5,268 bases of DNA from an uncultured bacterium (lineage in GTDB: Bacteria > Eisenbacteria > RBG-16-71-46 > CAIMUX01), in NCBI GenBank assembly GCA_946886185.1, contig CAMPIC010000255.1, forward strand, positions 1 to 5,268. The letters are read 5' to 3'. Below are positions 1 to 5,268 of this stretch, one piece after another. The notes beneath the pieces are model-generated. The model was not told the DNA's origin. It searched no databases and saw only the letters and a program-made list of their open reading frames with translations. Numbering within the stretch: the stretch's first letter is position 1; each line of letters begins with the position of its first letter. The position numbers and the translations under genes were made by a program.

Positions 1-1527
1 CTCGCGGATCGCTCTCCACACGTCGATCAATCCCCAGCCGCGATCGTTATCGGGGCTGGCGGCATTGTCCGCGGTCGCAAGGAGCTGATCGCGCACTTTC
101 ATCGGGCTCCACGACGGGTGCGCTTCCAGGACGAGCGCCGCGGCTCCTCCCACCAGCGGGCAGGAGAGCGACGTTCCCGAGACGTCGGTGAAGTCGTCTC
201 CGAACTCGATGGGTAGCGCGCACCACGTGTCGACGCCCAGGGCGACCACCTCCGGCTTGATGCGCCCGTCGGCGGTGGGGCCATGGCTGGAGAACTCGGC
301 GAGCACGTTGTCGCGATCCACCGCACCGACCGCGATGACCGAATCCGCGTCCGCGGGAGCGCCGATGTAGTACCAGGGAAGGCCGCCCTGATTGCCCGCG
401 GAAACGCAGACGACGATTCCGCGGCTGGCCGCGATGTCGGCCGCGCGCGTGATCGGCGCGGTGTCGCCGTCCATGTCCTCGTAGACATACCAGTCGATGT
501 AGGAGAGCGAGGTCGAGATCACGTCCGCCCCCTGGGCATCCGCCCATTCCGCCGCCGCAACCCAGTTGTCCTCTTCGAGCGGAGTCTCGCTGTCCAGATC
601 CTCCGTCTTTCCGAGGAGGAAGCTCGCGCCGAAGGCGGGGCCGACGAGCTCCCCTTCGAAGAATCCTCCCAGCGTGGACCAGGTGAAGGTGCCGTGCACG
701 TGCTGCTGCGGGTTGTCGCCCGGCTCGTTCTGCGTCTCCCCGTCGTTCTTGACGAAGTCGTACTGCGCGAGGAGCCGACCGTCCGCGAGGATCTGCGCGA
801 AGGCGGGGTGTTCGTGCTGAAACCCGGTGTCGAACATCGCCACGATCACGCCCGCGCCGCTCAGGCGTGCCGCGTGGGCGGTGGTCACGTTGATTTGATC
901 GATCTGATCGCGGGAAGGACCGTAGTCATATCGGTCGCTCGCGATACGAGGTGGCGGCGGGGAGCTCCCGCGATTCGCGGTGGGCGCGAGGCCGTCGCGC
1001 TTGCCATCCTTGCGCGTGCCGCGGACCGGTTCGATCTTCGCGACGAAACCCAATCCCGCCAGCGCCTCGAGCTGTGCCGGAGTGGCCTCGACGCTCACGG
1101 CATTGAGCCACCGGCTGGTTCGCGCGACGTGCGCTCCGGTGCGGGCAACCGACTCCAGATACCGCTCGGGGACCGAAATGTCGTGGAAGTCGACTACATC
1201 ACGTCCCATGGAGCGAGCCCGCCGAGCGGCCGCATGAGGCTCGATCGAGGAGGCGAGCCGCCGGAGCTCGCGCGCGCACGCGGCGGAGTCGAAGATCTGC
1301 TTGTCGGTGAAGAACACCCAGTGCTTTCCCGTCGGAGGCGGCGGAGCGGCGAGCGATCTCGCGATCGACTCCGCGTCCCGCGCGCGTACCTGGAACGCAG
1401 CGCCCTCGTCCGCTCCGGACGCGGATGCGCCTCCGCACGAGGCCGCCAGCCAGATAGCTCCGAAAAGCCAGACACGCCGGTTCCAGACGAGCAGACGGTT
1501 GGAAGGACGGTACCGGAGGGTGAGCAT
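1..1527 (-). CDS. Secreted S8 (subtilisin-like) serine protease, probable lipoprotein, C-terminus outside window
   Basis: 509 codons are visible; the gene runs off the left edge in frame. The catalytic set is intact: Asp233 (VAMFDTGF), His278 (HVHGT), oxyanion Asn379 (SAGNQGG) and Ser453 (GTSLSCP), in the usual order and spacing. The N-terminus has arginines (R17, R18), a hydrophobic stretch 19-29 and then LAAS-C31, a plausible lipobox, so export and lipid anchoring are inferred; cleavage by signal peptidase I just after is the alternative. Residues about 66-168 look like an I9-type propeptide (HWVFFTDK near the start, then a segment ending FVAKIEPV), followed by a Pro-rich linker (190-193) and the catalytic domain from about 200. 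GWGLIDVWRAI at 497-507 marks the usual end of the S8 domain, so the missing part is probably a C-terminal accessory or sorting domain. The ATG at 1525-1527 has AGGAG 8 nt upstream and no in-frame start just before it. The gene is divergent from the sulfatase homologue. Substrate unknown. Confidence 0.95.
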   Translation of the reverse strand, partial: MLTLRYRPSNRLLVWNRRVWLFGAIWLAASCGGASASGADEGAAFQVRARDAESIARSLAAPPPPTGKHWVFFTDKQIFDSAACARELRRLASSIEPHAAARRARSMGRDVVDFHDISVPERYLESVARTGAHVARTSRWLNAVSVEATPAQLEALAGLGFVAKIEPVRGTRKDGKRDGLAPTANRGSSPPPPRIASDRYDYGPSRDQIDQINVTTAHAARLSGAGVIVAMFDTGFQHEHPAFAQILADGRLLAQYDFVKNDGETQNEPGDNPQQHVHGTFTWSTLGGFFEGELVGPAFGASFLLGKTEDLDSETPLEEDNWVAAAEWADAQGADVISTSLSYIDWYVYEDMDGDTAPITRAADIAASRGIVVCVSAGNQGGLPWYYIGAPADADSVIAVGAVDRDNVLAEFSSHGPTADGRIKPEVVALGVDTWCALPIEFGDDFTDVSGTSLSCPLVGGAAALVLEAHPSWSPMKVRDQLLATADNAASPDNDRGWGLIDVWRAIRE

Positions 1528-1535
1528 CTCGAGAT

Positions 1536-1540
1536 CTCCT
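1536..1540 (-). promoter_or_regulatory. Ribosome binding site of the subtilase gene
   Basis: AGGAG on the minus strand lies 8 nt before the ATG at 1527. It fixes this start: another ATG 23 nt further upstream (minus strand) is in a different frame. Confidence 0.75.
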
Positions 1541-1561
1541 CGCGTTGCATGACGACGGCTG

Positions 1562-1576
1562 CGGGTCGCAAACCCG
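1562..1576 (-). promoter_or_regulatory. Short stem-loop in the subtilase leader
   Basis: On the minus strand CGGGT (1576-1572) and ACCCG (1566-1562) form a perfect 5-bp stem with a 5-nt loop. Its first arm overlaps the last three bases of the motif AGAATCACCCCGG (1586-1574). It lies about 35 nt before the subtilase start codon. No T-run follows, so it is not an intrinsic terminator. Function is inferred only from position. Confidence 0.3.
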
Positions 1577-1586
1577 GGGTGATTCT
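1574..1586 (+). promoter_or_regulatory. 13-bp motif CCGGGGTGATTCT, copy 1 (also at 4200-4212, inverted)
   Basis: The 13 bases recur exactly, on the opposite strand, in the only other divergent intergenic region of the window. Here, read as AGAATCACCCCGG towards the subtilase, the motif ends 46 nt before that start codon. GTGATT within it is also the left arm of the inverted repeat at 1579-1597. It could be a regulator binding site or part of a conserved leader; I do not recognise it. Confidence 0.4.
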
Positions 1587-1597
1587 CTCATAATCAC
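1579..1597. promoter_or_regulatory. Perfect inverted repeat GTGATT-N7-AATCAC, candidate operator
   Basis: Two 6-bp arms (1579-1584 and 1592-1597) with a 7-nt spacer form the AT-richest spot of the divergent intergenic region. The 13-bp centre-to-centre distance of the arms is a little over one helical turn, which would suit a dimeric regulator. CATAAT at 1589-1594, a 5/6 match to a -10 hexamer facing the sulfatase homologue, overlaps the right arm, so a bound protein could affect that promoter. No convincing -35 hexamer was found (TCGCAA at 1566-1571 matches 3/6). Confidence 0.35.
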
Positions 1598-1602
1598 GGG
1601 GA

Positions 1603-1652
1603 GCCCGGGGAGGCTCTCGGGCAGCGTGCCGCGGTGAGCCGCTTCCCCGGGC
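1603..1652 (+). promoter_or_regulatory. Long stem-loop in the 5' leader of the sulfatase homologue
   Basis: Bases 1603-1614 pair with 1641-1652 as a 12-bp stem containing one G-T wobble (1612-1643); the core is GCCCGGGGA against TCCCCGGGC. The 26-nt loop has its own small hairpin GGCA-GCG-TGCC (1620-1630). Alternative pairings exist: GAGCC (1601-1605) with GGCTC (1612-1616), and GCGG (1631-1634) with CCGC (1639-1642), both excluding the long stem. If transcription starts just after CATAAT (1589-1594), the stem would sit at the very 5' end of the mRNA. The GGAG at 1667-1670 lies outside the stem. No T-run follows, so it is not a standard terminator. Confidence 0.4.
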
Positions 1653-1666
1653 CGTCGAATGCGGAT

Positions 1667-1670
1667 GGAG
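1667..1670 (+). promoter_or_regulatory. Ribosome binding site deciding between two starts of the sulfatase homologue
   Basis: GGAG ends 1 nt before ATG 1672 but 7 nt before the in-frame GTG 1678. The spacing favours GTG 1678, which would shorten the protein by two residues; codon preference favours ATG. The effect on the product is negligible. Confidence 0.45.
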
Positions 1671-1671
1671 C

Positions 1672-3615
1672 ATGCATGTGACGCGTTCTACCCGGCCATC
1701 GTGTTGGGTCTGGTCGCTCCTCTCGGTCCACCTCATCTTTCTGGCGTGCGAGATGGTCTCTTTGGCGGTGCGCGGCCACTTCCATGTGGCGAGCCGCGGC
1801 GATCTGCTGCGCGCACTCGGGATCGGCGCGTCCGGATACATCCTGCTGTTCGCGCTCGAAGCGCTCGCCTTCTTCGGAGCGGTGCGCATTGCGCGGATCG
1901 AACCGACTCCGGGGCGCGCGGTGCAACTGGGTCTGACGATCCTGACGGCGCTGCTCGCGACGGATCACGTCGGCCGCCACTGGATCGACTCGCCCTTCAC
2001 CGCCCGATCTGTGCTGCTGTTCGCAAGCGCCATCGCGGCGGCGGTCGGCGTGTCCTGGCTGCTCGCGCGGGTCGTGGCCCCTCTGTTGCGGACCATCCTG
2101 CCCGGGATCGCCGCGTCGAGCCTGCTCTTGCTGCTCGCGCTGTGGACTCCTCGTGTCCCCGCGTCGGTCGAAGGGATCGCGCGCGCGGATCGGCCCAATG
2201 TGATCCTCATCTCGATCGACACTGCCCGCGCCGATTACCTCTCCTGCTATGGGTATCCGGCGAGGACCACCCCGGCTCTCGACCGCATCGCGGCCGCCGG
2301 AACGCGCTTCACGCAGGCCTTCTCCCCGGAAAACTGGACGCTCCCCGCGCACGCGAGCATGTTGACCTCGCTCTACCCGCCGACCCACGGTGTGGAGGAT
2401 CTCGACAGCCGGTTAGCGGAGGAGATTCCCACCCTCGCTGAAATTTACGCTGATCACGGCTACCGCACTCTCGGGATGGTCGACGGCGATCGCCGCGGAT
2501 TCGTGGGAGCGGCCCGCGGGTTCGATCGAGGATTCGAGCATTACATGCACTATCCCGACGGCAAGGGGGTATGTCAGGCGTTCCTGCCGTTTCGGGCGCA
2601 CAGCGATGTGAGCCTCTTCCGCGAAGTCGGACACTCCGACGACATCGTTCGTTCCGCCATGCGATGGATCGACCAGACGCAACGCGGGGACGGAGCCCGG
2701 CGCCCTCCTCCATTTTTCCTGTTCTTGCATGTGTACGACGTCCATGCGAGTTGGGGAGCGCGCTGGCCGCTGCACCGGCTTCCCTATCAGGCCCATCGAG
2801 AAATGCTCGTCCAGCTCGGAATCGAGGAGGAGCTTCCATCCGACCATTTCGTACGAGACGGAATGAGCGGCGCCCGCTATCTGCGCGCGGTCAATCGGGC
2901 GCTCGAGAGAGGCACACCGTTGGACTCGCTGATCTCGCCTGAGGATGTCGCGACTCTGGAATCGCTCTACGCCTCCAGCTTGCACTTCGTGGACGCTCAG
3001 ATCGGAATCCTCGATCGGTTTCTGGAAGAGCGTGGACTTCTCGAGTCCACCATCGTGCTGATCACGTCCGATCATGGCGAGGAGTTCCGAGAGCATGGTC
3101 GCTTCGGCCACCACCAGGACTACCGGGAGACGTTGCACATCCCGCTCCTGATTCGATGGCCGGGTCAAATTCCGGCCCTGGTGGCGCAGACCATCGTCGG
3201 AACGACCGATCTGGCCCCTACTCTCCTGCAGCTCTGTGCAATCCCGGCTCCGGAATCATTCCAGGGGAGGTCGCTGGTTCCGCTCTTCGACGGAGAGCAG
3301 TGGACCCGCCGTGCAACCTTCATGGGGAATCAGGTGGACGGGGTCGCGGGGGTGCGCACGTCGCGGTTTTCCTACTATGTGCGCGCCCCGGAGCATCCGA
3401 CGGGGGACAGAGAGGATCTGTACGACGTGAGGAGCGATTCGCTCGAGCAGTTCGATCTTGCCGGTCGAAAATCTGCCGAGCTCGACAGCGCGCGCGTCCT
3501 GGTCGCCGAATGGCTGCACCGAATTCTGCAGGAACGTCCCGCCGGAGTGGGGCCGGCGACCCCGATGGACGCGGAGACGCTCGAATTGCTCCGAAGCCTG
3601 GGCTATATCAACTGA
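1672..3615 (+). CDS. Membrane-anchored sulfatase-fold enzyme (alkaline phosphatase superfamily), Thr-type active site
   Basis: The 647-residue product begins with about five hydrophobic helices (roughly 11-32, 47-72, 82-98, 112-134, 139-159), followed by a sulfatase-fold domain from about 175 that should lie outside the cytoplasmic membrane. Family motifs are clear: NVILISIDTARAD with Asp183, NWTLPAHASMLTSLYP with Thr223, YDVH (355-358), ITSDHGEEF with Asp467 and His468, and HH at 480-481. EDLYDVRSDS (581-590) and LLRSLGYI (639-646) are typical of its C-terminal part. Thr223 takes the place of the Cys/Ser that becomes formylglycine in sulfatases; a metal site of Asp, Thr, Asp-His recalls LtaS- and EptA-type phospho-group transferases, which also have five N-terminal helices. 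Sulfatase, phosphodiesterase or envelope transferase activity all remain possible. ATG 1672 has only a weak GGA at good spacing; in-frame GTG 1678 has GGAG 7 nt upstream and is a strong alternative. The gene is divergent from the subtilase and convergent with the TPR gene. Confidence 0.93.
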   Translation: MHVTRSTRPSCWVWSLLSVHLIFLACEMVSLAVRGHFHVASRGDLLRALGIGASGYILLFALEALAFFGAVRIARIEPTPGRAVQLGLTILTALLATDHVGRHWIDSPFTARSVLLFASAIAAAVGVSWLLARVVAPLLRTILPGIAASSLLLLLALWTPRVPASVEGIARADRPNVILISIDTARADYLSCYGYPARTTPALDRIAAAGTRFTQAFSPENWTLPAHASMLTSLYPPTHGVEDLDSRLAEEIPTLAEIYADHGYRTLGMVDGDRRGFVGAARGFDRGFEHYMHYPDGKGVCQAFLPFRAHSDVSLFREVGHSDDIVRSAMRWIDQTQRGDGARRPPPFFLFLHVYDVHASWGARWPLHRLPYQAHREMLVQLGIEEELPSDHFVRDGMSGARYLRAVNRALERGTPLDSLISPEDVATLESLYASSLHFVDAQIGILDRFLEERGLLESTIVLITSDHGEEFREHGRFGHHQDYRETLHIPLLIRWPGQIPALVAQTIVGTTDLAPTLLQLCAIPAPESFQGRSLVPLFDGEQWTRRATFMGNQVDGVAGVRTSRFSYYVRAPEHPTGDREDLYDVRSDSLEQFDLAGRKSAELDSARVLVAEWLHRILQERPAGVGPATPMDAETLELLRSLGYIN

Positions 3616-3630
3616 AGCATCCCTGTACGC
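3616..3630. other. Convergent gene junction without visible terminator
   Basis: Only 15 nt separate the stop codons of the sulfatase homologue (plus) and the TPR-like gene (minus). No hairpin with a T-run is visible on either strand here, so the two transcripts probably overlap at their 3' ends or rely on Rho. Confidence 0.5.
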
Positions 3631-4176
3631 TCATTCCGCAGCCGACCGATCCGGCAAACGGGTTTCCAGAACGGACAGCTGGTGCGTCGCCTCATACGAA
3701 CGGTGGGCGCGCCGGCTCGAAAGGTGCCGCAGCTCGTCTTGCGCCGGGGCAGCTTCGTCCGAGCGCAGATATGCCTGCGCGAGCTGCCAGCGAGCCTCCG
3801 CGACCAGCAGAGAATCGTCTGAAACGACCACGCGTCGCAGGCTGTAGACGGCGTCGCTGAGGCGGTCCGCGAGGAGCTGCGCGGAGCCCAGGTAGAGCAA
3901 TTGTCCCTGGGTCGGCTCGGAGATCTCGGCCTTCACGCGGTCGATGAAGCGGTCGTATTGACCGGCGTCATAGAGGGCGAACGCGTCGCCGGTCCTGCGT
4001 TGTTGGTAGACAGCGAAGGAATCTGGTAAAGGGGCGAGCTCGGCCAGGTCCTCGAACACCGGCCGGGGAGCGACCGGTCGATACAAGAACAGCACGAGGA
4101 GGACTACGCCGGCGACCCCGAGAACAGCCAACAGGCGCTCGCGCGAAGAAAGCTGCTTGCCCCTGGTTTGGCTCAT
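3631..4176 (-). CDS. Small membrane-anchored TPR-like protein of unknown function
   Basis: The product has 181 residues. A basic N-terminus (R5, K7, R12, R14) precedes one hydrophobic helix at about 15-32, which predicts an N-in anchor with the rest outside the cytoplasm. Residues about 62-152 form helical pairs with TPR character: AFALYDAGQYDRFIDRV (65-81), LLYLGSAQLLADRLSDAV (93-110) and AEARWQLAQAYLRSD (126-140), with the small and large residues where TPR helices need them. About two and a half repeats fit, so it is probably a protein-interaction scaffold, not an enzyme. The ATG at 4174-4176 has GGGGA 6 nt upstream. The gene is divergent from the histidine kinase and ends 15 nt from the convergent sulfatase homologue. 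Third codon positions are GC-rich, supporting a real gene. I do not recognise a named family; a link to the kinase or the membrane enzyme is only inferred from adjacency. Confidence 0.85.
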   Translation of the reverse strand: MSQTRGKQLSSRERLLAVLGVAGVVLLVLFLYRPVAPRPVFEDLAELAPLPDSFAVYQQRRTGDAFALYDAGQYDRFIDRVKAEISEPTQGQLLYLGSAQLLADRLSDAVYSLRRVVVSDDSLLVAEARWQLAQAYLRSDEAAPAQDELRHLSSRRAHRSYEATHQLSVLETRLPDRSAAE

Positions 4177-4204
4177 GACAATTCCCCATCGACTCCTATA
4201 GAAT
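4175..4204 (+). promoter_or_regulatory. Candidate sigma-70-type promoter of the histidine kinase
   Basis: ATGACA (4175-4180, 5/6 match to TTGACA) and TAGAAT (4199-4204, 5/6 match to TATAAT) are separated by 18 nt. Transcription would start near 4210-4212, giving a leader of about 54 nt. The -35 hexamer overlaps the start codon of the divergent TPR-like gene, so polymerase here could compete with expression of that gene. Promoters of this consensus are unproven for the host. Confidence 0.35.
4183..4187 (-). promoter_or_regulatory. Ribosome binding site of the TPR-like gene
   Basis: GGGGA on the minus strand lies 6 nt before the ATG at 4176. An ATG further upstream on the same strand (4189) opens a different frame of 73 codons without protein-like features. 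Confidence 0.55.
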
Positions 4205-4212
4205 CACCCCGG
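4200..4212 (-). promoter_or_regulatory. 13-bp motif CCGGGGTGATTCT, copy 2
   Basis: On the plus strand it reads AGAATCACCCCGG and ends 52 nt before the kinase ATG. It is identical to the copy at 1574-1586. It overlaps the proposed -10 hexamer (4199-4204). The second arm AATCAC of the inverted repeat seen with copy 1 is absent here. Confidence 0.4.
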
Positions 4213-4242
4213 TTCCCGTATATGGGGCTACTTGCGGGGACC
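4211..4242 (+). promoter_or_regulatory. Stem-loop in the histidine kinase leader
   Basis: Bases 4211-4220 pair with 4233-4242 as a 10-bp stem with two G-T wobbles (4214-4239, 4219-4234) and a 12-nt loop. The 5' arm starts with the last GG of the 13-bp motif and would fall at the predicted transcript start. An alternative pairing of 4207-4211 with 4235-4239 is weaker. No T-run follows. Confidence 0.35.
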
Positions 4243-4264
4243 CAGGCACATCGAGAGATGGGAA

Positions 4265-5268
4265 ATGCCCGGAGTGAATCATCCCCCCCGATCCACGAGC
4301 GGCGGCAATGAGCTCCTCGTGACCATAGCGCAGCTCGAAAGAGCCCTGAAGGACGAACGCCGTGAAAACGATCGCCTCAGGGAAGAGATGCGCAGCCTCC
4401 GTCGCTTTGCCGAAGACGGCTCTCGGTTCCGAGGTCTCGTCAATGCGATGCCCGATCTGTTCTTCCGCCTCGATCGTGATGGCTGCTTCCTCGACTGCCT
4501 GAACCCCGGCGATCTGCCGCTCTTGGCTCGCTCCGAACACGAGGTCATCGGCCGGACGATCGACGATCTGCTTCCGGCCGGCCTGGCCCGGATGACGCGC
4601 AGCGCCATTCAGAGCGTGCTGGACGGGGGCGCCAAGCTCGCGCGCTACGAGTACCACCTCGATTTCGACGGCGAGGCTCGGCATTTCGAAGCCCGTATTT
4701 GTCCCGACGGCGACGAGGTATGCATCCTCGTGCGAGAGGCCACGGAAAGTCAGTCGATGTCCGACCGTGTGCTGTCGGCGTGCGAGGCGGAGCGCCGGAG
4801 GATCGGCGAGGATCTCCACGATGGGACTTGCCAGCAGCTCGTGGCGCTTTCCCTGCGCGTCTTCGCTCTCGAGATGCGAGGCGGCGGGTGCGACTCGGAA
4901 GAGCTCCGCGATGTGCGTACCGGAATCGAAGAGGTCACCCGCCAGGTGCGCACGATCGCTCACGAATTCCATCCGGTGGAAGTGCGATCCCTCGGATTGG
5001 AGCCCGCGTTGCAGGCGCTGGCGGCCGAATTCCAGCGCAGCTACGGGATCCCGTGCGAGCTGGCGGTGCAGGGCGAACCGATCGATGACCCGTGGGAAGC
5101 GACTCATCTGTATCGAATCGTGCAGGAGGCGATCGGGAATGCGGGTCGCCACGCAGGAGCGGCTCGGGTCCGTGTTTCGCTGGTCCGCCAGGGGGCGGAC
5201 GTGGAGCTTCGAGTCGAGGACGACGGGTGCGGACTCGACGGCCTCCGTGAAGTACCGCCGCCACTCCG
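4265..5268 (+). CDS. PAS-containing sensor histidine kinase, NarL/DesK (HisKA_3) type, C-terminus outside window
   Basis: 334 codons are visible before the window ends. No signal peptide or membrane helix is seen, so it is cytoplasmic. Order: a charged, probably coiled-coil segment (about 18-50); a PAS-like domain (about 53-158, LVNAMPDLFFRLDRDGCFLDC at its start); a HisKA_3 dimerisation domain with ERRRIGEDLHDGTCQQ (176-191), phosphoacceptor His185 and the D-x3-Q phosphatase motif (Asp186, Gln190); then an HATPase_c domain with N box IVQEAIGNAGRHA (285-297, Asn292) and G1 box VEDDGCG (317-323). The rest of the ATP lid is outside. Such kinases phosphorylate a NarL/LuxR-type response regulator, often the next gene. 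Nine cysteines are present, including pairs C74/C78 and C146/C153 in the PAS and C189 beside the phosphoacceptor, so redox or metal sensing is possible. ATG 4265 has GAGAG 7 nt upstream; ATG 4258 is out of frame and stops at 4311. Divergent from the TPR-like gene. Confidence 0.95.
   Translation, partial: MPGVNHPPRSTSGGNELLVTIAQLERALKDERRENDRLREEMRSLRRFAEDGSRFRGLVNAMPDLFFRLDRDGCFLDCLNPGDLPLLARSEHEVIGRTIDDLLPAGLARMTRSAIQSVLDGGAKLARYEYHLDFDGEARHFEARICPDGDEVCILVREATESQSMSDRVLSACEAERRRIGEDLHDGTCQQLVALSLRVFALEMRGGGCDSEELRDVRTGIEEVTRQVRTIAHEFHPVEVRSLGLEPALQALAAEFQRSYGIPCELAVQGEPIDDPWEATHLYRIVQEAIGNAGRHAGAARVRVSLVRQGADVELRVEDDGCGLDGLREVPPPL

Noticed and set aside
283..1593. 436-codon open frame on the plus strand
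   Set aside because: It is antisense to the subtilase, whose catalytic motifs are complete. Its translation is Arg/Gly-rich with no domain pattern, as expected from high GC at codon positions.
1594..2388. 264-codon open frame on the minus strand
   Set aside because: It covers the sulfatase leader and membrane helices in antisense; composition is dominated by Arg, Gln and Asp without structure.
2413..3168. 251-codon open frame on the minus strand
   Set aside because: It is antisense to the conserved sulfatase-fold domain, with no motif and no good ribosome site noticed.
3605..3645. Bidirectional terminator at the convergent junction
   Set aside because: Expected there, but no stem with a following T-run was found on either strand.
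3156..3860. 234-codon open frame on the plus strand crossing the convergent junction
   Set aside because: It overlaps two well-supported genes in other frames and has Gly/Arg/Pro-rich shadow composition.
4258..4311. 17-codon upstream frame overlapping the kinase start, with a C7 tract at 4283-4289
   Set aside because: The kinase has a usable ATG at 4265 in its own frame, so slippage on the C7 run is not needed. A start-proximal homopolymer is a possible sequencing-error or phase-variation spot but nothing supports either.
4196..5152. 318-codon open frame on the minus strand
   Set aside because: It is antisense to the histidine kinase, which has all its motifs through the G1 box. The translation shows no recognisable family.

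Overview
The window is GC-rich, densely coding bacterial DNA. It holds four protein genes, of which two are cut by the window edges. There are no RNA genes, CRISPR arrays, insertion sequences or phage genes. An organism with exported proteins and a two-component system is implied. The subtilase propeptide and catalytic blocks (HWVFFTDK, YGPS-x-DQ, HGTFTWSTLGG, GTSLSCPLVGG) resemble subtilases I associate with Candidatus Eisenbacteria, Gemmatimonadota and related groups. That placement is recall plus inference, not a database result.

Layout: (1) 1-1527, minus strand: secreted, probably lipid-anchored S8 subtilisin-like protease with propeptide and intact catalytic tetrad; its C-terminus lies outside the window. 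(2) 1528-1671: divergent intergenic region with a perfect inverted repeat, a 13-bp motif and strong stem-loops. (3) 1672-3615, plus strand: integral-membrane enzyme with five predicted N-terminal helices and an extracytoplasmic sulfatase-fold (alkaline phosphatase superfamily) domain; threonine sits where sulfatases carry the formylglycine cysteine. (4) 3616-3630: a 15-nt gap between convergent genes. (5) 3631-4176, minus strand: small single-helix membrane protein with TPR-like repeats. (6) 4177-4264: a second divergent intergenic region with a promoter-like sequence, the same 13-bp motif and another stem-loop. (7) 4265-5268, plus strand: soluble PAS-containing histidine kinase of the NarL/DesK (HisKA_3) type, cut inside its ATPase domain. 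A response regulator gene may follow outside the window.

Three of the four products are predicted to act in or beyond the cytoplasmic membrane, and the kinase is a cytoplasmic sensor. No metabolic pathway or known operon joins them. The best hint of linkage is the 13-bp sequence CCGGGGTGATTCT, found once in each divergent intergenic region. Read as AGAATCACCCCGG it lies about 46-52 nt upstream of the start codons of the protease and the kinase, and in both places runs straight into a stem-loop. I see no clear evidence of a complete new system. The shared leader element, the Thr-type membrane sulfatase homologue and the cysteine-rich kinase are the points most worth checking.
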